NCBI RefSeq assembly: GCF_028372415.1
Contig: NC_092878.1
Coordinates: 2,011,501-2,075,500, forward strand
Length of the DNA: 64,000 bases
Direction: 5' to 3'
From: Notamacropus eugenii
Lineage: Eukaryota; Chordata; Mammalia; Diprotodontia; Macropodidae
The notes under the pieces are model-generated. The model did no database searches. It saw only the letters and a list, made by a program, of their open reading frames with translations, and was not told the origin of the DNA. Position numbers and translations under genes: made by a program. Shown piece by piece: positions 1 through 12,612 of this stretch. Position 1 is the stretch's first letter; each line of letters opens with the position of its first letter.

Positions 1-259
1 GGCTACTCTTAGCCAAGTGCTTCCTAATGAGAGTGGCAGTATAGCTCTCCATCATCCCAGGAACAATAGGCAGGTGGAGATGTGATTTTCTAAGGAAAGG
101 TAGCTTGGGAATCAGTTAATGGAGGGGGGAAGGGCAGGGTATTTGGGAGGAACGTCAGAAATGGAAAGTTCCTATGTGTGAAGGTATAGGTTGAAGTGCA
201 AGACTGAACCAGGTACTGAACTTAAGAAAGGAGGAAAAATTGCCTGAGAACTAATAGGT

Positions 260-566
260 GTGTTCGTCCTTTGTTGCCGAAGAAGACCATGCCATCAGAG
301 AAATAATGATATGCACTTGACTTTGTTTTGAGTGCAGACTGTGCAGGTCACCAGCCTCACTTCTCTTCCAGAGCAATCTGAATCCAGTGACCAGATATTC
401 ATTAGGATGACTGGAGATGACCCAGGATGAGGCAATTGGGGTTGTGACTTGCCCAAGGTCACATAGCTAGTAAGTGTTGAGTGTCAAGTGTCTGAGGTGA
501 CATTTGAACTCAGGTCCTCCTGACTCCTGCCCTGGTGCTCTATCCACTGCACCACCTAGCTGCCCC
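260..566 (+). mobile_element. WSINE-type marsupial SINE
   Basis: It contains TGTTCGTCCTTTGTTGCC, AGGTCACCAGCCTCACTTCT, GATGACTGGAGATGACCCAG and the tail ending CACTGCACCACCTAGCTGCC. It is almost collinear with the copy at 17.94 kb. Confidence 0.8.
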
Positions 567-1929
567 AGGCAGCTCATGCTGAGAACTAACAGGTAACAAC
601 AGCCAGGATATAGATAGAGTGACAGATGGAGGAAGAGTGATCTTCCAAGGAGAAGTTGCTAAGTGATGGTGTTATAGAGAGGGTCTAAAAATAGTAATGA
701 AGGGCAAAGAATATATCTTCTCCTCATCCTGGCCTATTATATCAGAAATATGAAAGAAGGAACATTCAGCACTGCAGAGAGTGGTCAGGAATTCAGCTCT
801 TCCTGAGAGGAACCAGTTTTCTCTAAGTGCAAAAAGATGGTACGATGAAGATATTTAAGACAAAGGGAAATTTAATAGAAGATTTGGTCCAGGTGATGCA
901 GAAGAAAAGAGCCAGAAATGTGTCCTGAGATAGAGGAGAAAGTGGATAAGGAAGAAGACTTGGTAAGTGGTAGCATGGAAGGGGAATTTTCACCTAGTCT
1001 AAAAGAGAATTCATAACCTTTGAAGGACAGATTTCTTCCCCATACTCTATCCTCCACCTTTAATAAACAATGTGCCCCAGTGAATGGAACTCCTAGTTAT
1101 AACTCAGGTTAGACCCCACTGCTATGGAAACAGGGACTTATTAGGGATAATAGCTGTACTCAGTGCCCTTTATTAACCTCTTCCAGAGCCAGAGGAAGGA
1201 GTGACAAGTCCCAGGACTCACCCCCACCTTTGTTTCTCTGGCAAAGATGACATCACTGGCTGCAGGGTGCTGGGACCTTGGGAGTAGGATTCTGCTCTTG
1301 GTCAGTGTCAGGAAATGTTGCTCTGTCATACTAGACAGGGAAATGTTACTCTGCAACCTCAAAATGTTCCATTTTCCCTTGCGTGAGACCAGCATTAGGC
1401 CCTAGCTCAGGTTAGCCAGCTGTTCGATGACCTGGAAATAGTTGGGAATTTTTAACAAACTGAACAAAACAGTTACCTGGGACACAACAGTGCCCTTTCT
1501 CATCTGCGTGTACGCATATCAACAACAGTCTCCCCATTACACACACGCGCACACACACGCACACACTCCAATTCTCCAAATGAACGGGTTTCGAAAATTA
1601 GTTTGAAAGAAGGAAAGGGTATATCTTGTGTTCCTACTAGCTGCTGAACCTCAGGAATGTACCTGCCTTCTTGACCTTGTCCATGTCCTGACACATGGCT
1701 GAATTCAGCCTCACTTTTGTTTTAGTATCGTGGACCTCTCTGGCAGTCTGACCAAGCCTATGAACTCCTTCCCAGAATAATATTTTTAAATACGTAAAAT
1801 AAAATAGATAAGGTTATAAAGGAAGCCAATTACATTAAGATAGTCATCAAAAATGCTTTAAAAATAATAATCGCTATCACATTCTTTTAAAGCTGACATT
1901 AACAAGGAAGGGCTTTTAAACTCCTTATC
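567..1929. other. Intergenic, nothing assigned
   Basis: I see no gene or clear repeat except a short CA-rich run (1,540-1,566). The 61- to 84-codon minus-strand frames have no recognisable domain. Confidence 0.5.
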
Positions 1930-2215
1930 TTCTGCCTCTGGGCTTCCTTCAAATCTCAACTAAAATCCTACCTTCAGCAAGAATCATTTCCTGGTCCTCC
2001 TTAATGCTACTGCCTTTCCTCGGAGATTATCTCCAATTTATCCTGTACATATTTTGTTTGTACAGAGTTCTTTGCATATTGTCTCCCCCACTGAATCACG
2101 AGCACTCTCAGGGCAAGGCTGGGTTTTGTCTTTCTTTTTATCTCCAGTGTTTAGCATACTACCTAGCACATAGTTGGCACACACTTGATAAATGCTTGCT
2201 GACAACTCAACTTGA
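1930..2215 (+). mobile_element. L2 3' end
   Basis: CTTCAAATCTCAACTAAAAT and the late phrase ACCTAGCACATAGTTGGCAC, then TTGATAAATGCTTGCTGAC, as in the L2 3' end. The 115-codon open frame here is an artefact of the repeat. Confidence 0.6.
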
Positions 2216-2777
2216 CCAACTCCCCTATTTCCTGGGACTGGTCAAAACTATGTTACCTACCTCCAAAACAACGAATTCAGTTCCACATTTATCAAGCACC
2301 TATTACGTAGATGGCACAGTGATAGGCTATAGGTATGATGCAGACTGGTAAGATTATTCCCTCCACCCTGAAGAGGGAGATGGGAGATGAAGGGAGAAAT
2401 GCCCAAAGTGACTGGAGAATATCCACATGTGCAGCTGTGGTTCCTAAAAGAACTCTCTCCTCTACTGGGATTAGCTGCTTATCCTAAGATTGGTGCACTT
2501 GTAATACAGCCTTCAGCACCCAGTGCTGTGTCTGCCTCAGTATAAAGCTGCCCAGGATGCTCATATCTGCACACCATCCAGAGGGCGTCAGCTACCTGGA
2601 CGGAGCTGGTTTCCTGGAGTTCACCTACTTTGCATCTTCATTTTCCAAGTGAAAAGGCCAGGTCAAACAGGGAACCTAGGCATGACTGTGTATGAGTGAA
2701 GATAGTCGCTAAATCACTTTGTCTGCTATCAGGTCATCCTGCAATTAGTGTGCCTAGATGCCTTAAAATCACCAAGC

Positions 2778-3040
2778 CTAATAATAACGGCTCACATTTA
2801 CGTAGCACTTACTGCACATGAGGCACCGTATTGAGAGCTTGGTAAGTTTGATCTCATTTGATCCTCACAACAACCCTGGGAGAGAAGAGCTATGAATTTT
2901 ACAGATTAGAAAACTGAGGTAAACAGAGTTTAAGTGATTTGCCCAGGGTAACACAGCTAGTGAATGTCTGAGGTGAGATTTGAACTCGCATCTTCCTGAC
3001 TCACAGCCCAGGACTATTCACTGTGCCAGCCTGACTAGCA
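2778..3040 (-). mobile_element. MIR-type SINE (minus)
   Basis: CTCACATTTACGTAGCACTT, TTGATCCTCACAACAACCCT and GGTAACACAGCTAG, then TTCCTGACTCACAGCCCAG, are the reverse-complement MIR pattern. Confidence 0.75.
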
Positions 3041-3689
3041 TAGAGTACAAAGAAAAAAGCTGATACCACCCTGCCCTCAAGGACCTTACAGTCTAAGAGG
3101 GAGGATACAACACCATACAAACAAGCACAATACAGGGTAGGACAAGAAAGAGCACAAGAGAAATCCAGAGGTTGTTCAGTGGAGGAGGAGAACAGGCAGG
3201 GCTTTCAAATAATGGGATTCATCTCCAAGAAAAAAAGTCACACCAACTCTCAGGAGTGACTTTTAGGACTTTGCCACACTCTGTAACTTCAGGTTTGCTT
3301 CTCTACCGCCACCATTACCTTTACTGCCATCCCCACTAAAAAAAAAAAGAAAAAAGATTGGGAGAGGCACAGAGTAAGGGCATGGTGATCCTGGTAAACA
3401 CAGAAATAAAGGTAGAAACAGATGATAGACAGAGTTAGACAGATGTTAGAGAAAGACAAGGATAATAGAAATAGATGGAGGACATACATATTTCCAATCC
3501 TGAGCCTTCCTCATCTTAGGAGACAATTTAATGAGACACCATGGCCAACAATATTCATCATATGGTGTCCATCATTCTGGTGATGAACTTAGCTTAGCTA
3601 GTCCGCCCTTAGATGACAGTCTACTGCCTGGCCCATTTCCAAAGCCTTTTCAGCTTGATAGGACCTGCCAGAACTTCTAGTGGCTGTAG

Positions 3690-3895
3690 TGTGGAATGCG
3701 ACATCTGGATTTGAACTCTCTCTTAAATATTTACCAGCTAGAGGATCTCGGACAAATCAGTTAAGCATTCTGAGGATGTTTTCACATCAATAAAATGGGA
3801 ATAATACCTGCGTGACTGATCTCACAAAGTTGTTGTGAAGGAAGGCTTTGCAAACCTTCAAAGTGTTACATGAGTGTTAGTTATTATAATCACTA
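3690..3895 (+). mobile_element. MIR-type SINE (plus)
   Basis: GAATGCGACATCTGGATTTG and ACTTGT-like MIR phrases, ending CAAAGTTGTTGTGAAGGAAG and TGTTAGTTATTAT. Confidence 0.6.
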
Positions 3896-3941
3896 GTTTT
3901 TCATTGTTATTATTTCTTATTTTGGCTTATACAAGCCAAAA

Positions 3942-4024
3942 TATTGGTTTTAATTTAAATTTAATTTAATATTGGTTTTAATTTAAATTAAATTTAATTT
4001 AACAAAGTATTGGTTTTAATATTG
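3942..4024 (+). repeat. AT-rich tandem repeat
   Basis: ATTGGTTTTAATTTAAAT-type units occur three times with variable TTTAA spacers. Just upstream a small hairpin (TTTGGCTT ... AAGCCAAA) is present. Confidence 0.8.
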
Positions 4025-4084
4025 AAAACATCTTAATAACTTTGGCGTGGCTCATCTTGAACCTATCCAGGGAAACGAAGGGAA

Positions 4085-4320
4085 CATTAGGCAGCTAGTG
4101 CCACAGTGGTGCTGGACTTAGAGCCTGGAAGTTGGGAGTTCAAATCTTCCCTCAGATTAGTAACTGTGTGGCAGTAGGCTAGTTAGTACCTTATCTTTTC
4201 AGCCTCAATAATAGTGCCTTCTTCATAAGGAAGTGAGGCCCAAAAAAGATCATTTCTGTAAAGTGTTCTGTAAATTCTAAAGCATGTTGTAAATATTAGC
4301 TGTTACTATCACTGCCTCTG
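4085..4320 (+). mobile_element. MIR-type SINE (plus)
   Basis: GGCAGCTAGTGCCACAGTGG, GGGAGTTCAAATCTTCCCTC and GTAAAGTGTTCTGTAAATTC, ending AAATATTAGCTGTTACTAT. Confidence 0.6.
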
Positions 4321-4379
4321 AGCCCTCCCTGGCCCTTGTAAGCACTCTACACTGTTTTCAACAGGTTTATTAAGAACTT

Positions 4380-4615
4380 GCATCTGGATTTGGTTCTATT
4401 ATTACACAAATCTGGCTTTATTACTATACATTGACTAGCTGCATGACCCTGGGCAAGTTATTTAACCTCTACTTGCAAGTTTCCTCATTTGTAAAATAGG
4501 GATAAAAGCACCTGCCTCTCCAAGTGGATGTAAGAAAGTGAGAAGATAATTGTAAAGCACTTGGCAGTAAGTGCTACAAAAATATTAGCTACCCTTATTA
4601 TTATTATTACTTTTG
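4380..4615 (+). mobile_element. MIR-type SINE (plus)
   Basis: TGACTAGCTGCATGACCCTG, GGCAAGTTATTTAACCTCTA and CCTCATTTGTAAAATAGGGA, ending in ATTAGCTACCCTTATTATTA. Confidence 0.75.
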
Positions 4616-5084
4616 GGAGTAATAATAAAAGGAAATAAAAATGGCCCATCTCTCAGGGAGCACTTATCTGTTCCTTCTTTCAAGGTCTGCCCCTCTACCT
4701 AAACTCAGGGCGACAATTACTCAAGCTCCTGCCTCGCACACAGTTCCTTGAGCACATCTAGCGTCAGTTATATTTCTCCTTCACTGCTCGCCTGCTTCCC
4801 CATGAAATCGGCTCACTGCCTTGCTCCAGAATCCATTGCCTTTATCTTGGCTCCATGTTGCTGCCACCCTCTCTTAGTTGGGTGCCCCATCCGTCTAGTT
4901 CCTGCAGTTCCCAGCTTGGCCCAGGATCCTATCGGCACTCCTCCCAGCAATCAGGACCACCACTGACTCCCATGCTGCATTGAGGACTCAAGCCCTGTTC
5001 TGGCCAGTACAGCCAGGAAGGGAGGGGTGACCCAATTCCTTTAAGGTCTTTTTGGCACACATCCTCTTGGCACCTACTTCCTAC

Positions 5085-5290
5085 ATAATGGTAATAATAG
5101 CTAACATTTACACGGCACTTTAAAGTTTGCAAAAACATTGATTATCTCATCTGGGCCACACAACTGCCCTGGGAAATAGGTACTACAGGCATCATTGTCA
5201 TCTCTTTTACTTAGGAGTAAACCGAAGCCCAGAGAGGTTAAGTGACGTACCCCATGGAGACACACTAGTGAGTGTCAACACTATCCACCA
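5085..5290 (-). mobile_element. MIR-type SINE (minus)
   Basis: GGTAATAATAGCTAACATTT, GCACTTTAAAGTTTGC and GCCCAGAGAGGTTAAGTGAC. Confidence 0.72.
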
Positions 5291-5349
5291 AGACCAACTT
5301 TTGTAATCCCAGGACCATAGCAAACATTGGAATAGGTTCTTAGTGCAGA

Positions 5350-5605
5350 TTCCTCCTATGGCGCAGCTATGTGTCCCAGTTGGGAAGATCTGAATTCAAA
5401 TCCAGCCTCAGACACTTACCTGCTATGTGACGTTGGGTGAGTTGTTCAACCTCTATTTGCCACAGTTCCCTCATCTCTAAAATGGGGATAATAATACCGC
5501 TACGTCTCAGGGTTGTTTTAAGAAAATGAGATAATAATTGGAAAGCTCTTAGTACAGTGCCTGACACACAGTAAGCATGACATAAATGTTAGTTATCATT
5601 ATCTG
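5350..5605 (+). mobile_element. MIR-type SINE (plus)
   Basis: CTGAATTCAAATCCAGCCTC, CACTTACCTGCTATGTGACG and TCATCTCTAAAATGGGGATA, ending TAAATGTTAGTTATCATTAT. It overlaps a spurious minus-strand open frame. Confidence 0.8.
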
Positions 5606-5884
5606 TTATTACTGCTTTTGGTAACTGAGTCAACCAATTGAGGTGCCAGGCATCTCCCTATACACAATGAGTTTTGACAGCATAAGCAAGAGATATCTGA
5701 ATTCCCAGTTCATCAGACATTCGGATCTTTTCATCTTGAATTACAAAGGCAACAGAAATCCTGGGTTTCAAATATTAAATTTGGAAGTTACTCTTTTATG
5801 CTCTCTTCCCCCTCCTCACCTCCACCATGTAGTTTATGTGTTAATGATCTCTTAGCTCAGGATAACCTTAGGGTAGGTTAGCTG

Positions 5885-6125
5885 GCTGTTTGGTTTAGTG
5901 TCCAAGATAAGCACTGGACTTGGGACCATGAAGACCTTAGTTCAAACCTTTCCTCAGACAGTTAGTGGCTCTATGACCCTGAGTACCATTTAACATCGCT
6001 CAGTTTCCTCATCTGTAAAATGTAATAATACCTAAGCCTCAGGGTTGTTGTGAGAATCAAGTAAGGTAATATGTATGAAGTGCTTTGGAAACCTTGAAGC
6101 ACCATGTTAATAATTATTGTTGGGA
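5885..6125 (+). mobile_element. MIR-type SINE (plus)
   Basis: AAGACCTTAGTTCAAACCTT, CGCTCAGTTTCCTCATCTGT and CTCAGGGTTGTTGTGAGAAT, ending ATGTTAATAATTATTG. Confidence 0.75.
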
Positions 6126-6459
6126 TTGTTATATTCCCAAGAGGTGCTAGCTTTGGAGTGTTTGAAGGAAATAGCTATTCATTAAGTATTCCTCTTGAGC
6201 CTTCCCTCCCCCCGCCCCTTATAATACCCAGAGTAAAAATCCTAACTGAGGAATAGGATTTCCCATCCTAGTCCCAGCTGAAATACAAACAAGTCGATTC
6301 TCCCCCTCTCACTTTATTTCAGTCATGGGAGACTTTGGACTCCTCCACTAGAAAGCTTTGGTCCCTTGCCAAGTCTCTTGCCTCAGCACAATAGCTGCAG
6401 GACCTCACTCAGTTCAATGTGTTTAGAAAAGCAGTGTGTTTGTGGCATGTGAATAAGGG

Positions 6460-6720
6460 TGCCAGCCTTGGGAATAGTCCTGGGTCCTCATTACTCAGAG
6501 CCAACTCTTTTTCCTATTGAAGGTTTTGATATTTACCTTTATATGGGTCATCTTACCCCCTATGATACTGTAAGTTTCTTGAAGAGGCACTATGTCTTCT
6601 TCCTTCGTGAGCTCTCATATTCCAGTGTACCGGGTATATCTCATGTACCCAGTACGTACAATTACAGTCATCAATTGTTATTGTGTGATTCTTGTCCGTG
6701 TCTTTCTACAAATCCTTCCG
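6460..6720 (+). mobile_element. L2-like fragment
   Basis: ACTGTAAGTTTCTTGAAGAG, GCACTATGTCTTCTTCC and the following sequence resemble the end of L2. The signal is weak and decayed. Confidence 0.4.
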
Positions 6721-7782
6721 AAAGGATATCCTTTAAGCTCTTTTCTGACAACAATCTTGAGATAAGTTATGATCACATCCAATGTATAGATGAAGAGACT
6801 GAAGATTACAGTGAGTAAGAGACTGCCAGGAAGCGTCAAAGCTAGAATCTACCCAACAGGCTAGAAATCTTTTTCTGAGTGTTCCAATATCATATGGCTA
6901 CAGTGTGCCGCTCAGACAGTTCATCTGTTATCTCTCACTACATGATCATCCCATCTCTTTTCCCAGTCATATTTGTCTTGGTTGACATCTTCAGAGTGTC
7001 TAGTAAAATGCCAGGAACAGAAGGAGTTAATTTCATTTGCGTTGAGACTAGGATGAGAGAAAGCAGACTTATTGGCAGAAAGGATTTAGAAAGAAAACAG
7101 TCAGGTGTGATAGCAACACCTGGAATGCCTGCTACTGGGAAGGCTGAGAGGGATGGAGTTCTGAGCCACAGTCGAACTAAGGCCAAAATGGTGTTCACAC
7201 TATGTCTGGCAACAATAGGATGAGGCTCTGGGTATGGAAGGCCACCAGGCTCTCCTGAACCAACCCAGGTTCCAAACGGGAAGGTCAAAACTCCCATTGT
7301 TCAACAGTGGGGTTGGGCCCATCAGTGATCATTGTATTTCCAGCCTGGGAGAGATAGGATGACCAGCTCTCAAAAAAGCAAAAACAAAAAATAGAAGAAA
7401 AACAGAATTGCAAGTCATTGACTGCACTAAAGTGTGATTAAAGAGTCTTCTGAAATTGAATGAGTATTCTTTTTATCCATCTATCTTTTGATAGAATGGG
7501 TGGATTGTAGCCTTTCCTACAGATAAGAGATGACAGTCTACAAGTTTTATCTCCCTCAAACTATGTATCTCAAAACAAATTCCACACTTGTCTTCTACCA
7601 TCCCCCAAAGTAATAAATATGAAGTATCAAAGAAGCATAAGAAAGAGACAATTGTTTGAGGGGCAACAGCACAGAGTATGATTTGGGTCATCTAGGTAGG
7701 CAACAATGCCAACCAAGGTAGGTAACAATTTTGTTTTGTAGTTTTTAAAAAAGGAATTTATAGTCGAAGAGCCTATACTTCT
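6721..7782. other. Intergenic, nothing assigned
   Basis: Overlapping frames of 114 and 119 codons on opposite strands (6,879-7,297) mirror each other and show no family motif. They are probably chance. Confidence 0.45.
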
Positions 7783-8300
7783 GATCATAGAATTTCTGAG
7801 CTGGAAAAGGCCTCAGAGCCTACCCCTACCAGTACTGGAAAACAAATTCTACAACATATCCAAGAAAGACCTGAGGAACCCACTGGTGGTAGGAATGGTA
7901 TCCTAAGGTCCTATTCATGCAGGTTAGGCTAGTTTTTTCTTTAAAAGGTGTTCAAAGCACTATGGAGACAATTTTCCAAGGGGACAAATCAAACCATAAG
8001 AAGTCAGGAGCTCCTCCCTCAGGTTTACTCACCAGAATGGCCAACACAGAGACAGGGAAGCTGATCCCAAATGCCTCAATGATATATCCTCACTGAACAT
8101 CCTTTCTATGTTATAGCTAAGTAAAATTCTTTTTGTTAGCTGCTAGATGACACAAGTGTCTCGTTTCATTCCAGGCCTGAATCTGAACTACCAAACCATC
8201 CTGAGTCAGGCCTGGTACATACCACCATTCCACTTTTGGACAAGTGTTAAGAAATTTTTTCTTATATCATGCCTAAATCTTGTAACTTCCATCCACTGGA
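7783..8300 (-). mobile_element. CR1/L3 LINE fragment (minus)
   Basis: ATCATAGAATTTCTGAGCTG at the left is the complement of a CR1/L3 3' end. The right part (TAAGAAATTTTTTCTTATAT, GCCTAAATCTTGTAACTTCC) matches the same LINE further 5'. Confidence 0.6.
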
Positions 8301-8430
8301 GGATCATGAAGCTACAGCTGGAAGTGACCTCAGAGATCACCTAGTCCAACCCCCTCATTTTACAGATGAAGATTTGAAGCCCAGGGAGGTCATGACTTAC
8401 CCAAGTTCACAAAGAGAGTAATCATCAGAG
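8300..8430 (-). mobile_element. MIR-type SINE core (minus)
   Basis: GAGATCACCTAGTCCAACCC, CCTCATTTTACAGATGAAG and GCCCAGGGAGGTCATGACTT. Confidence 0.55.
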
Positions 8431-8564
8431 AATCACAGATTTAGAGATAGAATAACAATAATTATAAGTATTCTACCCACCGTGCTACCAGCCGTCTCAT
8501 TTTACAGATGAGTTACAATGAATGTTTTGTGAAACAGTGAATTTTTAGCTTTTGGCAGTGGATC

Positions 8565-8815
8565 CAAGGAGGTACAGTGGATGGAGTGTGGGGCCTGGAG
8601 TCAAAAGACCTGTGTTCAAATCCAGCCTCAGACATTTACTAAGTATGTTACTTTGAGCAAGGAAGTCACTTAACCACTATTTGTCTCAGTTTCCTCAACT
8701 GCAAAATGGGACTCCTAATAGCACTTACCTCTCAGGGTTGTTGTGAGGACCACATGAGAAAATCATTATAAAGCACAGTATCTGGCATATGAATGTTAGT
8801 GACTATTTTTGTAAC
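8565..8815 (+). mobile_element. MIR-type SINE (plus)
   Basis: AAGGAGGTACAGTGGATGGA, CAAATCCAGCCTCAGACATT and CTCTCAGGGTTGTTGTGAGG, ending GAATGTTAGTGACTAT. Confidence 0.8.
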
Positions 8816-9547
8816 TCAGGTTATGGTTCATGCCCAGGGCCTCTCAAAAGGGCAAGTAGAAAGGGACTCAATATGGGATAGTCATTTATTTCCTATACAC
8901 AAAAGAAATGCTAAATAAGCAACACACACACACCCAAGACAGCAGGCATCTGACAGAAAAAAACAAGGGAGCGATAGTATTAACTCGCATCACGCGTACT
9001 CTGCTGGAAGGCTGCTACTTAAAGCCATCTGAACATAGAGGCATTTATAGGACGCTAGCTAAGCATTTCATATTTCACCTCAGCTCTATACTGTCTCTCT
9101 CTAAATCCCTGGCAAACCAAGCCAGGGGTTAAGCCCCTTCCCTGCCTAGGATATCCTCTCCTTCCACCAAGTCAGCTCCACGCAGTGAACTTCTTCAATT
9201 CACAAAGCAGCCTCCAAGCCCAGACACACCCATCTTGGGATGGACAGATGAGCTTTCACATGATGCTACTTAGGGCTAATGAAAGAAAGACCAGGGATAG
9301 AATCATTCCTTTAAAAAGTTTAAAAAATGTTTTTATTGATGTTCTTTTGCTTTTTTGACATCACCATAATTTCTTCTAGTATCCCTTTCCCCCTCCCCAG
9401 AGTCATCTTTTAATAAATATTATTTTTTTAAGTAAAAAAGGAAGCAAAAGGAAGGGGGAGGGTAGAATCAACATAATCAGCCAATATATTGAGAAGCCTA
9501 AAATGCATGTACCCCAGCAATCCAGTCCTATAATCCTCTGGAAGCCA

Positions 9548-9760
9548 AGTCTCTGTTGCTTCCTTCTCAAAGAGGACCATGACATCAGGGAGATGATGAC
9601 ATGCCTTGCAGTTGGCTTTGTTTTGAGTGAGGGAGGGCTGTGCAAGGTCACCAGCCTCACTTTCTCCTCCTGAGCCACCTGCGTCCAGTGGCCAGATATT
9701 CATCAGGATGACTGGAGATGGCCCAGGATGCAATGGGAGACCTTGGCCCTTTAAGGTCTT
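9548..9760 (+). mobile_element. WSINE-type SINE, 3' truncated
   Basis: It has the same core (GACTTTGTTTTGAGTG-like, GTCACCAGCCTCACTTTCT, GACTGGAGATGGCCCAGGAT) but stops after CAATGGGAGACCTTGGCCC, without the MIR-like tail. Confidence 0.72.
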
Positions 9761-10189
9761 TTCAGATTCTCACTTTGAGTGAGGTAACGCCCATCCAGTG
9801 AACAGGCCTCTTTAAGAAGTGAGTCAAAAGATGGTCCCTTTGATTACAGTTACCATAATAACCAATCCTATAAAATTTTAAGATTAATCAGAGTATTCCA
9901 TAGTGCACTTTGCTCATGACCTACAGAAATTCCTGCGGATAAAATGTATTTTCTATTTCTAGTGAGCTAACACTGCATAGAGTCTTAGCTGTTTGTCTTC
10001 ATTTTCATCATCAAAACCTATAGAGAAATAAAACACCATTTATATTTCCACTGAACCACATGTGGATGCTGTAATACAAAGACAGAGATTAGTACTTGAC
10101 TTAAGTATCTATTTTTGTTTCTTTTTATTTGACTATTTAAATTTTATGGTTTATTAAAAAATCAAATTTTAAAAAATGTATGTGATTTT

Positions 10190-10770
10190 CTACATCTGTG
10201 GACCTCGTACCTCTACAAAAGAGTGAGGGGAGGTGCCTTCTCATATCTCTTCTTCAGAACCATGCTTGTTCTTTGCAATTTTGCAACACTCTCTTTTGGT
10301 TATTTTGTGGTTGTGGGTCTTTCCATTTGTATTGCTTTCGACAATATATATTGCTTTCTTGGCTCTGCTTGCTTCATTCTATATCAGTTCACGTAAGTCT
10401 TTCCATACTTCTCTGTATTAGTCACATTTGTCATTTCTTATAGAACAGTAACATCACATTAAATTAATGTACCACAATTTGTTTAGCCATCTCCTAATAG
10501 ATGGGGATCTACTTCATTTCTGATTTTTTGCGATCACAAAAAAAAAAGTGGCAACAAATATTTTGTTGTACATGAATTCTATCTTCTTATTGAGAAACTC
10601 CTTGGGGTATATGCTTAGCAATGGAATCCCTGGGTAAAAAGGCATGGACATTTTAGGTATGCTATGTGACTAATTTCAGTTATTTCCAAAATGGTTGTAC
10701 TGATTTATAGCTTCACCAACAATGCACTAGCATGTTTTTCTTCCCACAAACTTCCTGCAAGTCAATTTTT
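10190..10770 (-). mobile_element. L1 3' end (minus)
   Basis: It contains ACCACAATTTGTTTAGCCAT, CTCCTTGGGGTATATGCTTA and CTTCACCAACAATGCACTAG, phrases shared with the L1 3' ends at 23.6-23.9 kb. Confidence 0.72.
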
Positions 10771-10964
10771 TTCTTTAAAGATTCATGGAGTCCTTGACTC
10801 TTCCTGCTTAGGAGTCAAAAAGTGAAATACTTCATTGTCTCTGAAGGTCCCAAAATGCTGAGTCACACATGGCTGACAGGAAGCAGTCAGGTTGTTTGTC
10901 GTCCTTAAAACACCAAGCCTCCCCAATGCTAAGTCATTCAAGGTCTGCTAGAAACAGAAAGGTC

Positions 10965-11130
10965 GTATTGGTGCACACTCTGTTCAACCCCATTATCTAA
11001 TTCCAAGTTGTTTATAAAAATGTTAAACAGCTCAGGAACCTGAGGTTCTCCATCTCAGGGGGCATCAAGACATTAACCATTTTTTTGTGCGTCTAGCCAT
11101 TCAAACAATTCTGAACCCCAACACACTAGA
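10965..11130 (-). mobile_element. CR1/L3 LINE fragment (minus)
   Basis: TTTATAAAAATGTTAAACAG, CTCAGGAACC and ATTCAAACAATTCTGAACCC are CR1/L3 phrases in reverse orientation. Confidence 0.6.
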
Positions 11131-11939
11131 AACTCTTACATTGGGCAGGGGTTTGGTAGAAGGGGAGGAGGAGGAAGAGAGAGTTTGATTCAGAAGTGAG
11201 ATTGGAACACACAATACAACCTTCATACTATCCATTATCCCACTGGAGCCAAACGAAAATAGAAAGGGATCCCCTGCAGGCTGTATGTTGACTTAGAAAA
11301 CTACAGGTTAACTGTTGTATTATATTTTTATTTTATTAAACATTTCCTAATTACATTTTAGTCTGGTTCAGCAGCACTCAGGAGGGAGACTTTGACATCT
11401 CTCTCTTACACCATCCAGCTATCCTGACCCTAGTTTGCCCAGATGGACGTCAGAATCAAGGAGGAATTGTTCCCTCTTCTTTCTACAATCCCTAGAGCAT
11501 AGAGGTCTGAAGCCCAGAGCTGTTGAGAAGCAATTACACACTTTATATTATTTTACGATTATTATGCCACCCATTTTTAGACCTTGCAGCTATGACAGCA
11601 GTTTTTCAATTCAACTGATTTTCTATTTTTCTCTGGTTCCTACAGACTTCATTACTTAAATAAAAGCCTTCTGACCCTTAACTCCCCAAATCAGGAATCC
11701 TTTGTTAATCAGACCTCCTTGTCCAAATGTCTGTATGATTTTTCTCTCTTATTTGACTTTTACTCTTTGGTAATAAAAGTAATTTATTTGCAAATGAGTG
11801 GAGGTATCATAATTCTCTACTTCTCTAAAGTCTTTCTGAAAAACAAAATTTCTTTCCTGGCCTCTTTAAAACATCAAACAAATAAGAATGTCACCATTCC
11901 AATTTTTATCTCCTTTCTGTAATTTGGTAGATAAGTTTT

Positions 11940-12025
11940 AGAGATCTACATGGGGCAGGATTTGAACTCAGGTCTTCTCGATCCCAGGTCCAACACCCTC
12001 TGCACTACATTAGGCTGCCTCCCTT
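11940..12025 (-). mobile_element. MIR-type SINE tail fragment
   Basis: GGATTTGAACTCAGGTCTTC, then CCAGGTCCAACACCCTCTGC and a GGCTGCCTCCC end. Confidence 0.55.
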
Positions 12026-12329
12026 TCACAGTTCAGATCTATTCCTTTACAAAACCATACTACACACATTGAACAGAGTTCTCATATTTCAATTATGGGA
12101 GAGACTCTGTAGTAAAATAATATTTTCAGTTGCCATTTACGGAAACAACAGTGACTTCACAGCAATAAGGGTCTATGTACACAAAGGCTTAAATGCTAGT
12201 ATTTTAAGATATAGCTAAATGCTATTTATTTATACATTTAGGAAGCACTGAACTGGAAAAAGTATTATTTTCAAAGAATTTATCCTATTTGTATACCTTA
12301 TTTATTCATCCATTGCTTTTATGAAGGTG

Positions 12330-12490
12330 GCAACTTCATCCAAAATCTCTCTAAAATATATAAAGAATCTTGCCAAATCTATAAGAATACATGTCATTCC
12401 CCGATTGATAAGTGGTCAAAGGATATGAACAAGCATTTTTCCAATGAAGAAATCAAAAAATTTATAATCATATAAAAATGCTCCAAATCC
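12330..12490 (+). mobile_element. L1 ORF2 C-terminal fragment (plus)
   Basis: It contains GATTGATAAGTGGTCAAAGG ATATG and a CCAATGAAGAAATCAAA stretch, the complement of the sequence at about 24.0 kb in the minus-strand L1. Both ends are truncated. Confidence 0.65.
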
Positions 12491-12510
12491 CTACTGATTA
12501 GACTACTAAG

Positions 12511-12612
12511 CAGGGTTGGGGAACCTGTAGAACAAAGATTCACATGTTCTGTGAAGTTTGGATTCAGCCAAAGGGCCGCATGTGACCTCAAGGCTGCAGG
12601 TTGCCCTGCCCT
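12511..12612. mobile_element. Palindromic hAT-like element, internally deleted
   Basis: It starts CAGGGTTGGGGAACCTG and then jumps to the centre (AACAAAGATTCACATGTTCT) and the right arm (TTTGGATTCAGCCAAAGGGC), ending in a CAGGTTGCCCTGCC region. About half the length of the other copies is missing. Confidence 0.55.

Noticed and set aside
2004..2351. 115-codon plus-strand open frame
   Set aside because: It is made mostly of L2 and MIR-like sequence.
6879..7297. 114- and 119-codon frames on opposite strands
   Set aside because: They mirror each other over the same bases and have no family motif.
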